Below, piece after piece: positions 1 through 7,600 of a DNA stretch of 28,231 nt (within the stretch, counting starts at the first letter, position 1; the number at the start of each line of letters is the position of its first letter). This stretch comes from a virus. The stretch covers positions 1 through 28,231 of the IMG/VR virus record IMGVR_UViG_3300010413_000131; one strand, 5' to 3'. Made by a program: the position numbers and the translations under genes. The notes below the pieces were generated by a model. The model did not search any database, was not told where the DNA came from, and saw only the letters and a program-made list of their open reading frames with translations.

Positions 1-2168
1 TCAAGCAGGGGAAGCCATAACAGATCCACCGTCTCGATCTCCACGCTATCACTGGTGCCGGTCCCTGTGACTCCCAGCAAGATCCGTATGTCGTGGCCTG
101 TCGTCTGTGCCGGTAATGGCACACTGGCAAAGGGTTCATTTGCTGCGCCAATAGTGGCCAGGGTTGTCCAGCTTGCGGTACTGATAGGGGTATCCTCCCC
201 CGCATAGTCAATCAAGTACCATATCTGGATCGTGCCTGTGGCCGTGCCGCTGTTCTTGTACCGGACCTCCAGACTGTAGAAGTCCTTGGGGCGGCTTGGC
301 TTGCCCCCGTCAAAGGCTGGCAATTCAAGGTAGCCGATCTGGGTGATAAAATCTGCATCTAGATCATATCGCCGGTTCGCTGTCCAGGTAGGCATAATCA
401 TGTAGGCTATGTCGCTGCCTATGTTGAACCAAAGCCGCCCTTTCCCGCTGCCTATGGGCTCCAGATGAACGGCGCTGATCTGCTCTCCATAGTCGGTGTT
501 GTGATAGAGGCTGTGCCAGCCGCGCCCATCCCACCAGTACAGCCCGGATCGGGTTAGATAGGGGTAGCTGATAGAGGCAACTAGCCCCCGTGTGGTACCG
601 CAAGCGCTCATGAACTGCCCCCGGTTGTCTACCCGCATTGTCGGGTGAAGGGGTGGCCTGGGCAAGTTTGACCATATCTCCTTTGACGTGTCGATCTTGC
701 TGTAGAGATAGTCGGGGTCAATCCGATCATTCCATATATCTCTAAGTACCCCGTTTTTGTACTCTAGCAGGCCAAAGGTGCCGGGGAAGTATAGCCCGCT
801 TTGCCAGTCTAGCGCCCAGGGCCGGGCCGCCCGGTCGGTCTTGAAGTCGAGAAGCAGGTTACAGGTCGGGCTACCTGACGTTGGGTAGGTGCTGGGGTAG
901 CTGATCTCAAATACCCCTTCTTCTTTCATGGCGAACAGTTTCCCGCCATGGCTGATCATGCTTTGTACCATAGTCCCCGGATCGCCAACGATCACGGTCC
1001 CCGCTCCCCATGCGGTGCCGGTTGTGCTCCCTTCCAGCGTTGCGCCGTCTGCCCTCCACAGCATATTATCATGAACGGCTAGGCAATCGGCGTTGATCCC
1101 GACCACGTTAGCCCATACAGTGGTAGCCGTCGCCCCTGTGTGATTCCAGATAGGATTACCCGCCCCCTGACAGGCAAAGAGCAAAGAGTTAAAGACGCAC
1201 AGATCGGATACTTCGCCTACAAAGTCGCCCTTGCTGTTCTGCCAAGAGCTAGTATCTACCCTCCAGTACATGACCTTAGCGCCCACGGCTGCATATAGCC
1301 GCCTCATGTTGTCGCTGCCGGTGAACTCCATGAACTCCCTGACCGGTGCGTCATTCTCGGCTGTCCAGTTGAGCTTGAAAAACGGTCGATTTTGGGAGGC
1401 TCCAGCCCCCCAGGCTATACCGTCATAAAAGGATACTACGTCGTTATTTTCTGTATCCTTCGCCCAGTACAGCTTGTATGCCTGGGCATTGGTCACGCAA
1501 AGCCAATATGTGGTAGCGGGGGCCAGTACGATCCCGGTACCGGCAAAGGTGACAGGCATATTAAACCATTCACCTGCCGCCCACGCCTGGGATCCGAAAA
1601 GCTGCAAGGTCCGGTATACATCCTTCAGGCTGAACGTAGTTGCCACACCGACTACAGCCCCAGGGGTCCCGGCTACGTCGGCGCGGATCTCAACGGTGAC
1701 ATTCCCAGCGGCGTTGTACTCCATATCTGGCTTCCGGCGCACAAGCAAATTAACGTGTTTGACCAGTGCACCCGCTCCCGGCGACACAAACTTGACGCCT
1801 ACTCCATCATAGCCCGCCGCTGCGTTGCTTACCTCGTACTCGCCCACGTCCTCTGTATCTGTGACACGGAAAACATAATCAGTTGTTCTGCCTGATATGT
1901 GGACAACAGGACCTCTGACAGCGTTGCCGCCTCGGGTGTCCACCCGGTACCCTCTGCGGTATCGGTTGGTACCGTCGTAGATTTCCGCGCCCTCCCCGCC
2001 GTCAAAGCGAAAGCTAGCACGGCTCCAGCGCTCGCCCTCGGCAAAGTAGTTTGACACTGGGGACCGGCGATCCTCTCTCAAGGAAGAGCTATATAGCTGG
2101 CCGTTGGGATCCCTGGCCAGTACGTAGCCGGTACCGTCAATGTATACATCGAACTCGGACAAGGCCAT
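1..2168 (-). CDS. Large tail/nozzle-like structural protein, 3' end beyond the window (partial)
   Basis: Reading the minus strand from the ATG at 2168 gives an open frame of about 722 codons with no stop before base 1, so the C-terminus is missing. The ATG overlaps the TAA of the upstream gene (TAATG), the usual sign of translational coupling. Residues about 85-265 form a beta-rich, jelly-roll-like segment with a spacing of strands seen in 'choice-of-anchor R'-type domains (ending near TTYWLCVTN). Residues about 275-600 show repeated short strands with Trp, Gly and Asp, such as RLYAAVG, LLFACQG, MLWRADG, KLFAMKE and GLYWWDG, which resembles a beta-propeller. From about 620 a second jelly-roll-like part begins (FYSLEVRYKN). 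Its position after two adaptor-like genes fits a tail hub, nozzle or fibre protein of the virion. The exact role is inferred; the existence of the gene is clear from the uninterrupted frame. Confidence 0.85.
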   Translation of the reverse strand, partial: MALSEFDVYIDGTGYVLARDPNGQLYSSSLREDRRSPVSNYFAEGERWSRASFRFDGGEGAEIYDGTNRYRRGYRVDTRGGNAVRGPVVHISGRTTDYVFRVTDTEDVGEYEVSNAAAGYDGVGVKFVSPGAGALVKHVNLLVRRKPDMEYNAAGNVTVEIRADVAGTPGAVVGVATTFSLKDVYRTLQLFGSQAWAAGEWFNMPVTFAGTGIVLAPATTYWLCVTNAQAYKLYWAKDTENNDVVSFYDGIAWGAGASQNRPFFKLNWTAENDAPVREFMEFTGSDNMRRLYAAVGAKVMYWRVDTSSWQNSKGDFVGEVSDLCVFNSLLFACQGAGNPIWNHTGATATTVWANVVGINADCLAVHDNMLWRADGATLEGSTTGTAWGAGTVIVGDPGTMVQSMISHGGKLFAMKEEGVFEISYPSTYPTSGSPTCNLLLDFKTDRAARPWALDWQSGLYFPGTFGLLEYKNGVLRDIWNDRIDPDYLYSKIDTSKEIWSNLPRPPLHPTMRVDNRGQFMSACGTTRGLVASISYPYLTRSGLYWWDGRGWHSLYHNTDYGEQISAVHLEPIGSGKGRLWFNIGSDIAYMIMPTWTANRRYDLDADFITQIGYLELPAFDGGKPSRPKDFYSLEVRYKNSGTATGTIQIWYLIDYAGEDTPISTASWTTLATIGAANEPFASVPLPAQTTGHDIRILLGVTGTGTSDSVEIETVDLLWLPLL

Positions 2169-3256
2169 TATCTGATCACGCTCCAGTCAAAGGACCTGGC
2201 CCGGCCTGTGGATCGGCGGCGCATGGTGCGTTCCCGGCCTGCCCTGGCTTGATCCCAGTAGGTAAGCTGGCGCTCGATCCTCCCCGGATCCTCCCCGGTT
2301 AGCTGGGGATCGGCCTCCAGAAGCAAGAGGGCCATGGCCTGAGCAAGCACCCACTCACGATCAATGTCAATCAAAAGGTCGTGGTCTTCACAGTCAACCT
2401 GTGTGGGCTCGGTAATGTAGACAACCTTGATCGTTAAGTCTGCATCCCTGGGATCGTTGTCTAGCACAAGGGTCAAGGCTCCGGCGTTGTCCTCGATTCT
2501 CCAGCGCTCGATCTCGTAGTAGTGATCGTCGCTGCCCTCCATGAAGATATGCTGGACCTGGCGGGTGTCAACTATGTCCGTCAAGGTGGCCAGTGAATAC
2601 CGGCGCTGTTCTGCGACAGTGGCTAGGGATGTATCTACAACCTGGGGCCACATGGACCGGGGGCACATCGAGATCGCCCGGTTCAGGGCCTCGGGGTAGC
2701 GCCCATGCTCCAGCTTCACGGCCTGCCAGTCTGTACGGCGCTTCTGAAGCTCCCAGATCAATTCCCCACAACTGTTGATCTCCGCCTCTGTCTCAGCGGT
2801 AATATCTTCTAACACTATATCGTCAAAGAGGGGGTTGCCCTGGTACTTGTAGTCCCCGCTGGGGTCGGTTACTCCTGGCATGGAGAAGCTGACCTGGATC
2901 GTTGTGCCTCCCTCTATTGCGAACTCACGTTCTATATAGATCCAGTCGTCGCTCAGGGGTATGTCCAGTTCTTCCAGAAAGAAGGTCGCCCCCATAGGTT
3001 CAAAGATGTTGATCTGGAAGTCCTTAATCGGGTACAGTTCAGCCTTGACATACATCCCAAAGCGGTGCAAGTACATGGTACCACTGTTCCCGCCCGTGGT
3101 AGGTTGCTGGCTCAGGGTAACGGCTATCTTTGCCTGAAGATCCGCAAAGGCTGATCCTGGCGCTCCGTGGTACACATCGTACCTGTAGACAAAATCGGTG
3201 GTACTCCACCCGCTTAGGTCGGTGTCAAAGTCTCCGTTCGTGATCAAGTTTGCCAC
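2168..3256 (-). CDS. Carbohydrate-binding-like domain fused to a head-tail adaptor-like domain
   Basis: The protein has an N-terminal beta-sandwich that opens with the common carbohydrate-binding pattern NLITNGDF..DLSGW (first residues to about 150) and a C-terminal part (about 185-345) that resembles the product of the next gene upstream: ALNRAI, WPQV, a YSL strand, RWRIE, L-rich strands, then a helix with DIDREWVLAQ. It is therefore probably a head-tail connector carrying a sugar-binding domain. I chose the GTG at 3256 because AAAGGAG lies 10 bases before it and the domain starts right there. Two longer in-frame starts exist: GTG at 3328, which overlaps the upstream stop (GTGA), and ATG at 3355, which overlaps the upstream gene by 31 bases. 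Either would add a hydrophobic leader (RYLLLAIFILGLGG). Function is inferred from architecture and order. Confidence 0.85.
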   Translation of the reverse strand: MANLITNGDFDTDLSGWSTTDFVYRYDVYHGAPGSAFADLQAKIAVTLSQQPTTGGNSGTMYLHRFGMYVKAELYPIKDFQINIFEPMGATFFLEELDIPLSDDWIYIEREFAIEGGTTIQVSFSMPGVTDPSGDYKYQGNPLFDDIVLEDITAETEAEINSCGELIWELQKRRTDWQAVKLEHGRYPEALNRAISMCPRSMWPQVVDTSLATVAEQRRYSLATLTDIVDTRQVQHIFMEGSDDHYYEIERWRIEDNAGALTLVLDNDPRDADLTIKVVYITEPTQVDCEDHDLLIDIDREWVLAQAMALLLLEADPQLTGEDPGRIERQLTYWDQARAGRERTMRRRSTGRARSFDWSVIR

Positions 3257-3266
3257 TGGGCATAGT

Positions 3267-3273
3267 CTCCTTT
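3267..3273 (-). promoter_or_regulatory. Strong ribosome binding site favouring the GTG start at 3256
   Basis: The minus strand reads AAAGGAG here, with 10 bases between GGAG and the GTG at 3256. This is one of the best Shine-Dalgarno matches in the window and supports the shorter form of the gene. A competing start at 3328 has a GGGG-type site and is coupled to the upstream stop codon, so both forms may be made. Confidence 0.6.
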
Positions 3274-3324
3274 CTGTTGTTGGGCCTCCAAGCCCCAGGA
3301 TAAAGATAGCCAGTAGTAGGTATC

Positions 3325-4176
3325 TCACTTGCCGCCCCTTTCTTGTAGTGCCCATGAGCTAGACTGTAGATCCGCCTGGATCTCAACCTTTGCCCTCTCT
3401 GCCCGCTCGCCTTCGTGGGCCATCATTTGCAAGTGATAGTTTCTGTCGCTGGGTGCCCCCCTGGTGGCTAGCAACTGGTGAACATGGTACCTGGCCCTGG
3501 GCATAAGATAGACCAGATCAAGATCGGTTTCACCCGCCGCCGCAAGCTCCGGGTACCTGGCTGCATAGAAGACCTGTAGCCGCCTGTTCAGCCCGGTTGC
3601 TAGCCGTACAGCTAGCCGAACTGTTAGATCCGTTCCCGGTGTGCCCTCTACTTCCCAGCGGTGCCGGGGGATCTCCTGGGCGGGTACCCCCAGCCTGGTA
3701 CCGATAGTGTGTACCATGATCCTGTTAACGGCGTTGGCGCTGTTAGGGAGTGGGTATACCCCAGTCCCGTTGACTTGGTAGCTCTTGTACTCCCGGCTAT
3801 ATACCTGGGGCCATGCCTCACGGATCGCCCTGTTGATCGCTGCGTCCCATTCGTCAAGGGTGATAGGCATTAGATACACGTCGTAGGTGTCCCCCGCCCC
3901 TGGCGCTGCGGTAAAGTTATATTCCACTGTGATTGTCTGGGTAGCCTGTGCGTAGTCGGTGATCCGCCTGCTCTCCCCCTCGGGGGCTGCCCCTGCTCCC
4001 CCTGCATCCTCTCTGATATAGAGGATCCCCCGGATCAAGGCGTCGTCCTCTGTAACGTGAGCTAGCCCGTTGGTGTCAATGAGGGTGCCCACGGCTCCGC
4101 CTGTGGCTGCGCCGGTGATCATTAGCTGTAGGCTCTGGGCAAGCTCGGCCCGGATCTCTTCAAGTGTCGCGCTCAT
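3325..4176 (-). CDS. Head-tail adaptor (connector)-like protein
   Basis: This 283-residue protein has the layout of phage adaptor proteins that sit beneath the portal: an N-terminal helix (EEIRAELAQSLQLM), a small beta domain (to about residue 105), a conserved helix containing EWDAAINRAIREAWPQV (about 108-124), then strands with YPLP, HRWEVE and RRLQVFYAARYPEL and a C-terminal helical end (RARYHVHQLL). It starts nine bases after the stop of the LamG-like gene, with AAGGGGG as a ribosome binding site. The next gene downstream appears to be a paralogue of its core. A role in joining the portal to the tail is inferred from this pattern and from gene order. A phage neck or minor tail protein of another kind is the alternative. 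Confidence 0.75.
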   Translation of the reverse strand: MSATLEEIRAELAQSLQLMITGAATGGAVGTLIDTNGLAHVTEDDALIRGILYIREDAGGAGAAPEGESRRITDYAQATQTITVEYNFTAAPGAGDTYDVYLMPITLDEWDAAINRAIREAWPQVYSREYKSYQVNGTGVYPLPNSANAVNRIMVHTIGTRLGVPAQEIPRHRWEVEGTPGTDLTVRLAVRLATGLNRRLQVFYAARYPELAAAGETDLDLVYLMPRARYHVHQLLATRGAPSDRNYHLQMMAHEGERAERAKVEIQADLQSSSWALQERGGK

Positions 4177-4185
4177 GGTGCCCCC

Positions 4186-5853
4186 TTACGTTGTCTTCAG
4201 GATGTGATTACCGCAACTGTCCAGATAGGCCCATCGTGAAGTCACGCTGACACTATCCCCACTTTTGCAGTATCCCCCGGATAGGGACAGATAGACTTTT
4301 GTAGTGTTCTGGTTTATGAAAGCCCGGTTCCCCTGGGCCATTCTGAGCAAGCCGTCAATGTCTGTAACATGAATCGCGCATACTTGCTCTTTGGTCGTGT
4401 CCCATACAGCGACAGTGGTAGACTTCTCTTCTCCTGCTGTGCCGTCCACCCCTGATAGATCGTAGTCCGTACCCCCTAGCTCCATGGTAACTTTACTCAA
4501 GTTCGTTGTGTCAAGGGTCTGCATGGACAAGTAGCCACTAAGTAGCTGAAGATCGGCCTTCCATGTGATAGATAAGGTGTACTCAATGTACTGGTTACTT
4601 CGGTCAAGGGTGATCTGCTGGGCCACTTCTGCCACTACTGCCGCGCCTACTGGATCGTCAATCTCTGTCGTGGCCGTGAAGGTGATAACCTCCCCGTTGC
4701 CCCAGTCCCCGTTACCTGGGGACCATGTTTCCCCGTCGATCTCCCAGATTTCAGACGTGCCCCCCTTTATGGCCTCGTTGCCGTGGCCCTGGCCTCCCCA
4801 AAAAGCGCCATTCCCAGCGTCGATCTGTAGTGCGTACTGGTCGGCGGCGCTAGCGCTGTCCTGGTGAATCGTGGCGGGATCGGTTGTCCATGTGCTGGGC
4901 ACGTCATTGGCCGGATCGGGGATCCCTGTCCATGCACCCCGCCCCATGCCCAGGGCTGCCCCCTCTCGCCTTAAAGCCTTCTTCACCCAGTATGGGCCGG
5001 TGTTGTGGATCTTCCAATACAGTTCGTAGTTGTCGGCGTCTGTCCTATGAGCATAGACATTCACGTCGGACACGTCGGACAGGATTTCAAGTACCGCATC
5101 CCAAAGATCCCCGCCATGGTTCAGGGTTTCACAGTCGGCCTCGCTCCCCCAGGCGGGTTCACCCGCCCCCTTAAAGTTGCCGGTGTGCCCGTGGGCCTCG
5201 TCGGCTAGGGTTGTTCCCGCTCCCTCTGTGGCCCTGGCCAGGTATACCGTGCTGCTATCTGCCGTGAGGATCGCTGACGGGGTGAAAGTCTTGTTGTGAA
5301 GCAGGGTGTTTGATACCTTGATCTGGGCTACCTTGTGACTCAAGGGCCACAAGGCCCCGTTAAGCCTGCCGATCTCCCATCCGGTGTTAGCATAAGCTAT
5401 TGGTGTGTTGTCGCTGGCCTGGGTGGCAACTAGTACCCCCTGGAGGAAATAAAAGATCGTCTGCTCTGCGGCGCTCCAGCCTGCCGCTATGTGCAGCGGG
5501 TACCCGTCTAAGTGAGAAACAAGGTTGATTGTCTTGTAGGTGTTGCCATTCAGGGGGCCGCTAAGGTAGAAGCGAAAGTACATACTATTAAGACTGGCCC
5601 GCATCCTGACCGAAAGGCTATACCCGTCGTAGGTTGCGCCGCCCCGCTGTATGATTGTCCTGTCCAGATCGTCAACTACATGATAGATCCACGCCTCGAC
5701 AAAGATCGCCGTGGAAGGTTCGTCACCCTCCCCCGTTGGAAGCGTGATATAGTCATCTGAACCATCGAACTCCAGCCAATAAGAGGGCAAGATCGGCGCT
5801 GCCGCTGAAGTTATCCGGCGTCTGTGCGATCTGCTTAGCACCTGTATTAGCAC
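4186..5853 (-). CDS. LamG/concanavalin-like lectin structural protein
   Basis: The 555-residue product begins at a GTG (5853), preceded by AAGGGGG directly after the upstream stop. Residues about 24-240 look like a LamG-type jelly roll: YWLEFDGSDDYITLP at the start, VEAWIYH, RTIIQRGG, LHIAAGWSA, WEIGRLNGALWPLSHKVAQIKVSN, all typical of concanavalin-like domains that bind glycans. The rest (about 250-555) is beta-rich with no clear family, ending in SVTSRWAYLDSCGNHIL. It lies in the run from capsid to tail genes and is probably a virion surface protein, such as a head fibre or host-contact protein. The lectin-like fold is read from sequence pattern; the ligand is unknown. Confidence 0.8.
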   Translation of the reverse strand: MLIQVLSRSHRRRITSAAAPILPSYWLEFDGSDDYITLPTGEGDEPSTAIFVEAWIYHVVDDLDRTIIQRGGATYDGYSLSVRMRASLNSMYFRFYLSGPLNGNTYKTINLVSHLDGYPLHIAAGWSAAEQTIFYFLQGVLVATQASDNTPIAYANTGWEIGRLNGALWPLSHKVAQIKVSNTLLHNKTFTPSAILTADSSTVYLARATEGAGTTLADEAHGHTGNFKGAGEPAWGSEADCETLNHGGDLWDAVLEILSDVSDVNVYAHRTDADNYELYWKIHNTGPYWVKKALRREGAALGMGRGAWTGIPDPANDVPSTWTTDPATIHQDSASAADQYALQIDAGNGAFWGGQGHGNEAIKGGTSEIWEIDGETWSPGNGDWGNGEVITFTATTEIDDPVGAAVVAEVAQQITLDRSNQYIEYTLSITWKADLQLLSGYLSMQTLDTTNLSKVTMELGGTDYDLSGVDGTAGEEKSTTVAVWDTTKEQVCAIHVTDIDGLLRMAQGNRAFINQNTTKVYLSLSGGYCKSGDSVSVTSRWAYLDSCGNHILKTT

Positions 5854-5862
5854 GTTGCCCCC

Positions 5863-6432
5863 TTAACTGTCCCTCCTGATCCATACATTGACTTCTAGGA
5901 TCTCGTCATCGCCCGCCCCGTCGTTGTAGGATGTGGCGCTAGTCAATCGAAAGGCGACATAGAGGGTACTAATTCCATGAATGGCAACAGGCACACTCAC
6001 CAGATAGACGCTAGCGCCGTTGGCGTCGCTGTCAAAGTCGGTGCCGGTAACGGCAATCTGGCCTAACAGCGCTTGGCGGGCCGCCGCTGACATAGCGGTA
6101 GCACCTGAAGAGATAGAGGGATCGGCGTCAAAGAAGAATAGGATCCCGTCTGGGGTCTGAACTGCACCTGTACCAGTTTCCCTGGATACAAGCAGTACCC
6201 CCAGGATCTCCCCGCTCATGGTTGCGCCCAGGCTGATCCCGACGCTGCCACATAGATCGTTTTGATCTACCTGCTCGTCTGCCCCGATTAGCTCAGTCAA
6301 CCCAGCCTCGACAATGGCGGCAAAAGGTTCAGCACTGATCGCCAACTTTCCTAGCTCGTCGGCGGATCCGGCTACAAGCTCTATGTCTCGGGGGGTACTC
6401 TCCCCAGACACCCAGCCTTCTTGAATAGGCAT
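5863..6432 (-). CDS. Beta-rich virion structural protein, function unknown
   Basis: The 189-residue product starts at an ATG with AGGAGGG nine bases upstream. It is rich in short strands and small residues. The segment ILFFFDADPSISSGATAMSAAARQALLGQ resembles proteins found near phage capsid and connector genes, which have an F-D-x-D-P turn followed by a short helix. No signal peptide or membrane segment is visible. It lies between the membrane-anchored protein and the LamG-like protein, so a minor head, head-fibre or neck role is likely. I do not recognise a named family. Confidence 0.72.
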   Translation of the reverse strand: MPIQEGWVSGESTPRDIELVAGSADELGKLAISAEPFAAIVEAGLTELIGADEQVDQNDLCGSVGISLGATMSGEILGVLLVSRETGTGAVQTPDGILFFFDADPSISSGATAMSAAARQALLGQIAVTGTDFDSDANGASVYLVSVPVAIHGISTLYVAFRLTSATSYNDGAGDDEILEVNVWIRRDS

Positions 6433-6453
6433 AACACTTCCCTCCTGTGCAAC

Positions 6454-6477
6454 AGGGGAGGGCCTGAGCCCTCCCCT
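6454..6477 (-). other. Perfect 10-bp stem-loop in the intergenic gap
   Basis: The arms AGGGGAGGGC (6454-6463 on the plus strand) and GCCCTCCCCT (6468-6477) are exact reverse complements separated by a four-base loop. It lies about 20 bases after the stop of the membrane-anchored gene and upstream of the AGGAGGG ribosome binding site of the next gene. There is no U-run after it in the direction of transcription, so it is not a standard intrinsic terminator. Partial attenuation, RNA processing or 3'-end protection are possible. Confidence 0.7.
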
Positions 6478-6496
6478 TTGTGCTGTGTTTGTGGGT

Positions 6497-7102
6497 CTAG
6501 GGGGTGCCGACTACGAGGCAGTATACAACGCAATCTGTCTCAGTCGCCGCCGTTGTCCAGTCATCCTGCCAGGTCTTGGCCGTTACCACGTTTGCAGACA
6601 CGTCAACAGTAGCAAGCGCACACTCGCCCGCCCCCGTTTTCGCGGCCTGGCCCATGACGCACTGTGCCCAAGTAACTGTAGTAAGCCCGTGCGCGACAAC
6701 GGCTGTACCGGTGACGGCCTCGGTAGACGTGACAAGTACCTGCCCCTCGGTGCCGTTAAGCAGCATATAGCCCAGGCTGTCTACTGTACCATCAGCCATG
6801 AATGACGTTGACACGGTGCCGTCATCTACGATAGACAAGGCGGGTCCGGTGCCTGCCTGGTCAACTAAGAGTGCCGCCTTCTGGTCGCTATCGCCGTCGA
6901 TCTGGATCTCCTGGTAGCGCCCGATCTCTGTAAAGCCGGTGCCGGTCGTGGCCTGCATAGGCTCGCCGCCCACGTCCCCGCCCTCCATAAAGACTGGCGG
7001 GCACTTGATTTCAGGCTGGGGGGCGATAAAGCCGACCACAAGAACAGCGGCCACAAGGCCCAAGAGGACAGCAAGCAGCAAAGCAAATTGATTCTTGCCC
7101 AT
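6497..7102 (-). CDS. Membrane-anchored protein within the virion gene cluster
   Basis: The 201-residue product starts MGKNQFALLLAVLLGLVAAV. Residues about 6-27 form one strongly hydrophobic segment, preceded by a lysine, as in a type II anchor or an uncleaved signal. The remainder is beta-rich, contains Asp-Gly turns (IDGDSDQKAALLVDQAGTG) and several cysteines (IKCPP, WAQCVMG, GECAL, TDCVVYC). AAAGGAG precedes the ATG by about nine bases. It sits between the decoration-like and beta-rich structural genes. A membrane segment is unusual in this position. It could be a virion protein that contacts the host membrane or a host-envelope protein made late. No lipobox is visible. Function unknown. 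Confidence 0.75.
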   Translation of the reverse strand: MGKNQFALLLAVLLGLVAAVLVVGFIAPQPEIKCPPVFMEGGDVGGEPMQATTGTGFTEIGRYQEIQIDGDSDQKAALLVDQAGTGPALSIVDDGTVSTSFMADGTVDSLGYMLLNGTEGQVLVTSTEAVTGTAVVAHGLTTVTWAQCVMGQAAKTGAGECALATVDVSANVVTAKTWQDDWTTAATETDCVVYCLVVGTP

Positions 7103-7123
7103 GTTCTGATCTCCTTTTCACTC

Positions 7124-7160
7124 GGGCGGGGGCACGGCCCAAGGACACGCACCCCCGCCC
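7124..7160 (-). other. GC-only 9-bp stem-loop before the membrane-protein gene
   Basis: GGGCGGGGG at 7124-7132 pairs exactly with CCCCCGCCC at 7152-7160, leaving a 19-base loop. It fills most of the 78-base gap between the decoration-like gene and the membrane-anchored gene, just before the AAAGGAG site. It lacks a U-run, so termination is not supported; a role in transcript processing or in lowering downstream expression is possible. Confidence 0.55.
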
Positions 7161-7180
7161 ATATATGGGGTTTCCGATGA

Positions 7181-7546
7181 CTACGGGGTGATAGGCTTGT
7201 TGGCCTTGATCACACCGATCTGAACTGCGCCGAAAGATCCGGTAACTGCGGTCACACGGTAGCGGAGATATGGCCGGTCGGCCACAAGGGGCCATTGGTA
7301 CGTATCCGCCCCAGCGGTGATCGCGGCTGGCGGGCTGCCTGCCGGTACCGTTTCCGCGTTGGTCCCGTCTGCGTCGTCGGCTTGCTGAATGACAATGGTA
7401 ATACTGGTGCCGTCCGTGGGCAAGTGAACTTGTACGGCGTGATTCTTGTAGGTGGTCTTCCCCAGTCGTACCCAGTCCCCATCTTCAGTACCGGCAACAA
7501 CGGTTGAGCCGTCGCGGAGCATATAAGAAGCGTCCTGAACTGGCAT
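7181..7546 (-). CDS. Capsid decoration-like small beta protein
   Basis: The 121-residue product follows the major capsid gene, the usual place for a head decoration or stabilising protein. It is almost all beta: VQVHLPTDGTSITIVIQQADDADG, then ITAGADTYQWPLVADRPYLRYRVTAVTG, a pattern that recurs in small proteins encoded directly after phage capsid genes. GGGGGAGGA precedes the ATG. No membrane segment or signal is visible. Its role on the capsid surface is inferred from order and fold type; a neck protein is the alternative. Confidence 0.75.
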   Translation of the reverse strand: MPVQDASYMLRDGSTVVAGTEDGDWVRLGKTTYKNHAVQVHLPTDGTSITIVIQQADDADGTNAETVPAGSPPAAITAGADTYQWPLVADRPYLRYRVTAVTGSFGAVQIGVIKANKPITP

Positions 7547-7560
7547 GGTACAATCCTCCC

Positions 7561-7600
7561 CCGGCTATGTTGGCCGGACTAGGGCGGCTAGCTGGCCGCC
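7561..7600 (-). other. Two tandem GC stem-loops at the end of the capsid gene
   Basis: GGCGGC (7583-7588) pairs with GCCGCC (7595-7600) across a six-base loop and overlaps the capsid gene's TAG stop (7588-7590). Directly after it in the transcript, CCGGC (7561-7565) pairs with GCCGG (7573-7577) across seven bases, next to the ribosome binding site of the decoration-like gene. Together they occupy almost the whole 41-base gap. They could modulate relative output of the capsid and decoration genes. Confidence 0.45.

Noticed and set aside
364-675. Minus-strand open frame of 103 codons
   Set aside because: It is out of frame within the large structural gene that runs from 2168 to the left edge; that gene's reading frame is open throughout.
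1392-1895. Open frame of 167 codons on the plus strand
   Set aside because: It is antisense to the uninterrupted minus-strand structural gene, has no ribosome site and its composition looks like the mirror of that gene.
1829-2044. Minus-strand open frame of 71 codons
   Set aside because: It is out of frame within the same large structural gene and shows no domain or ribosome site.
5000-5900. Plus-strand genes opposite the LamG-like gene
   Set aside because: Several open frames occur there, but GC-rich coding DNA gives long antisense frames; none has a ribosome site or recognisable domain.
6454-6477. Intrinsic terminator
   Set aside because: The stem is strong, but no U-run follows it in the direction of transcription, so I list it only as a stem-loop.
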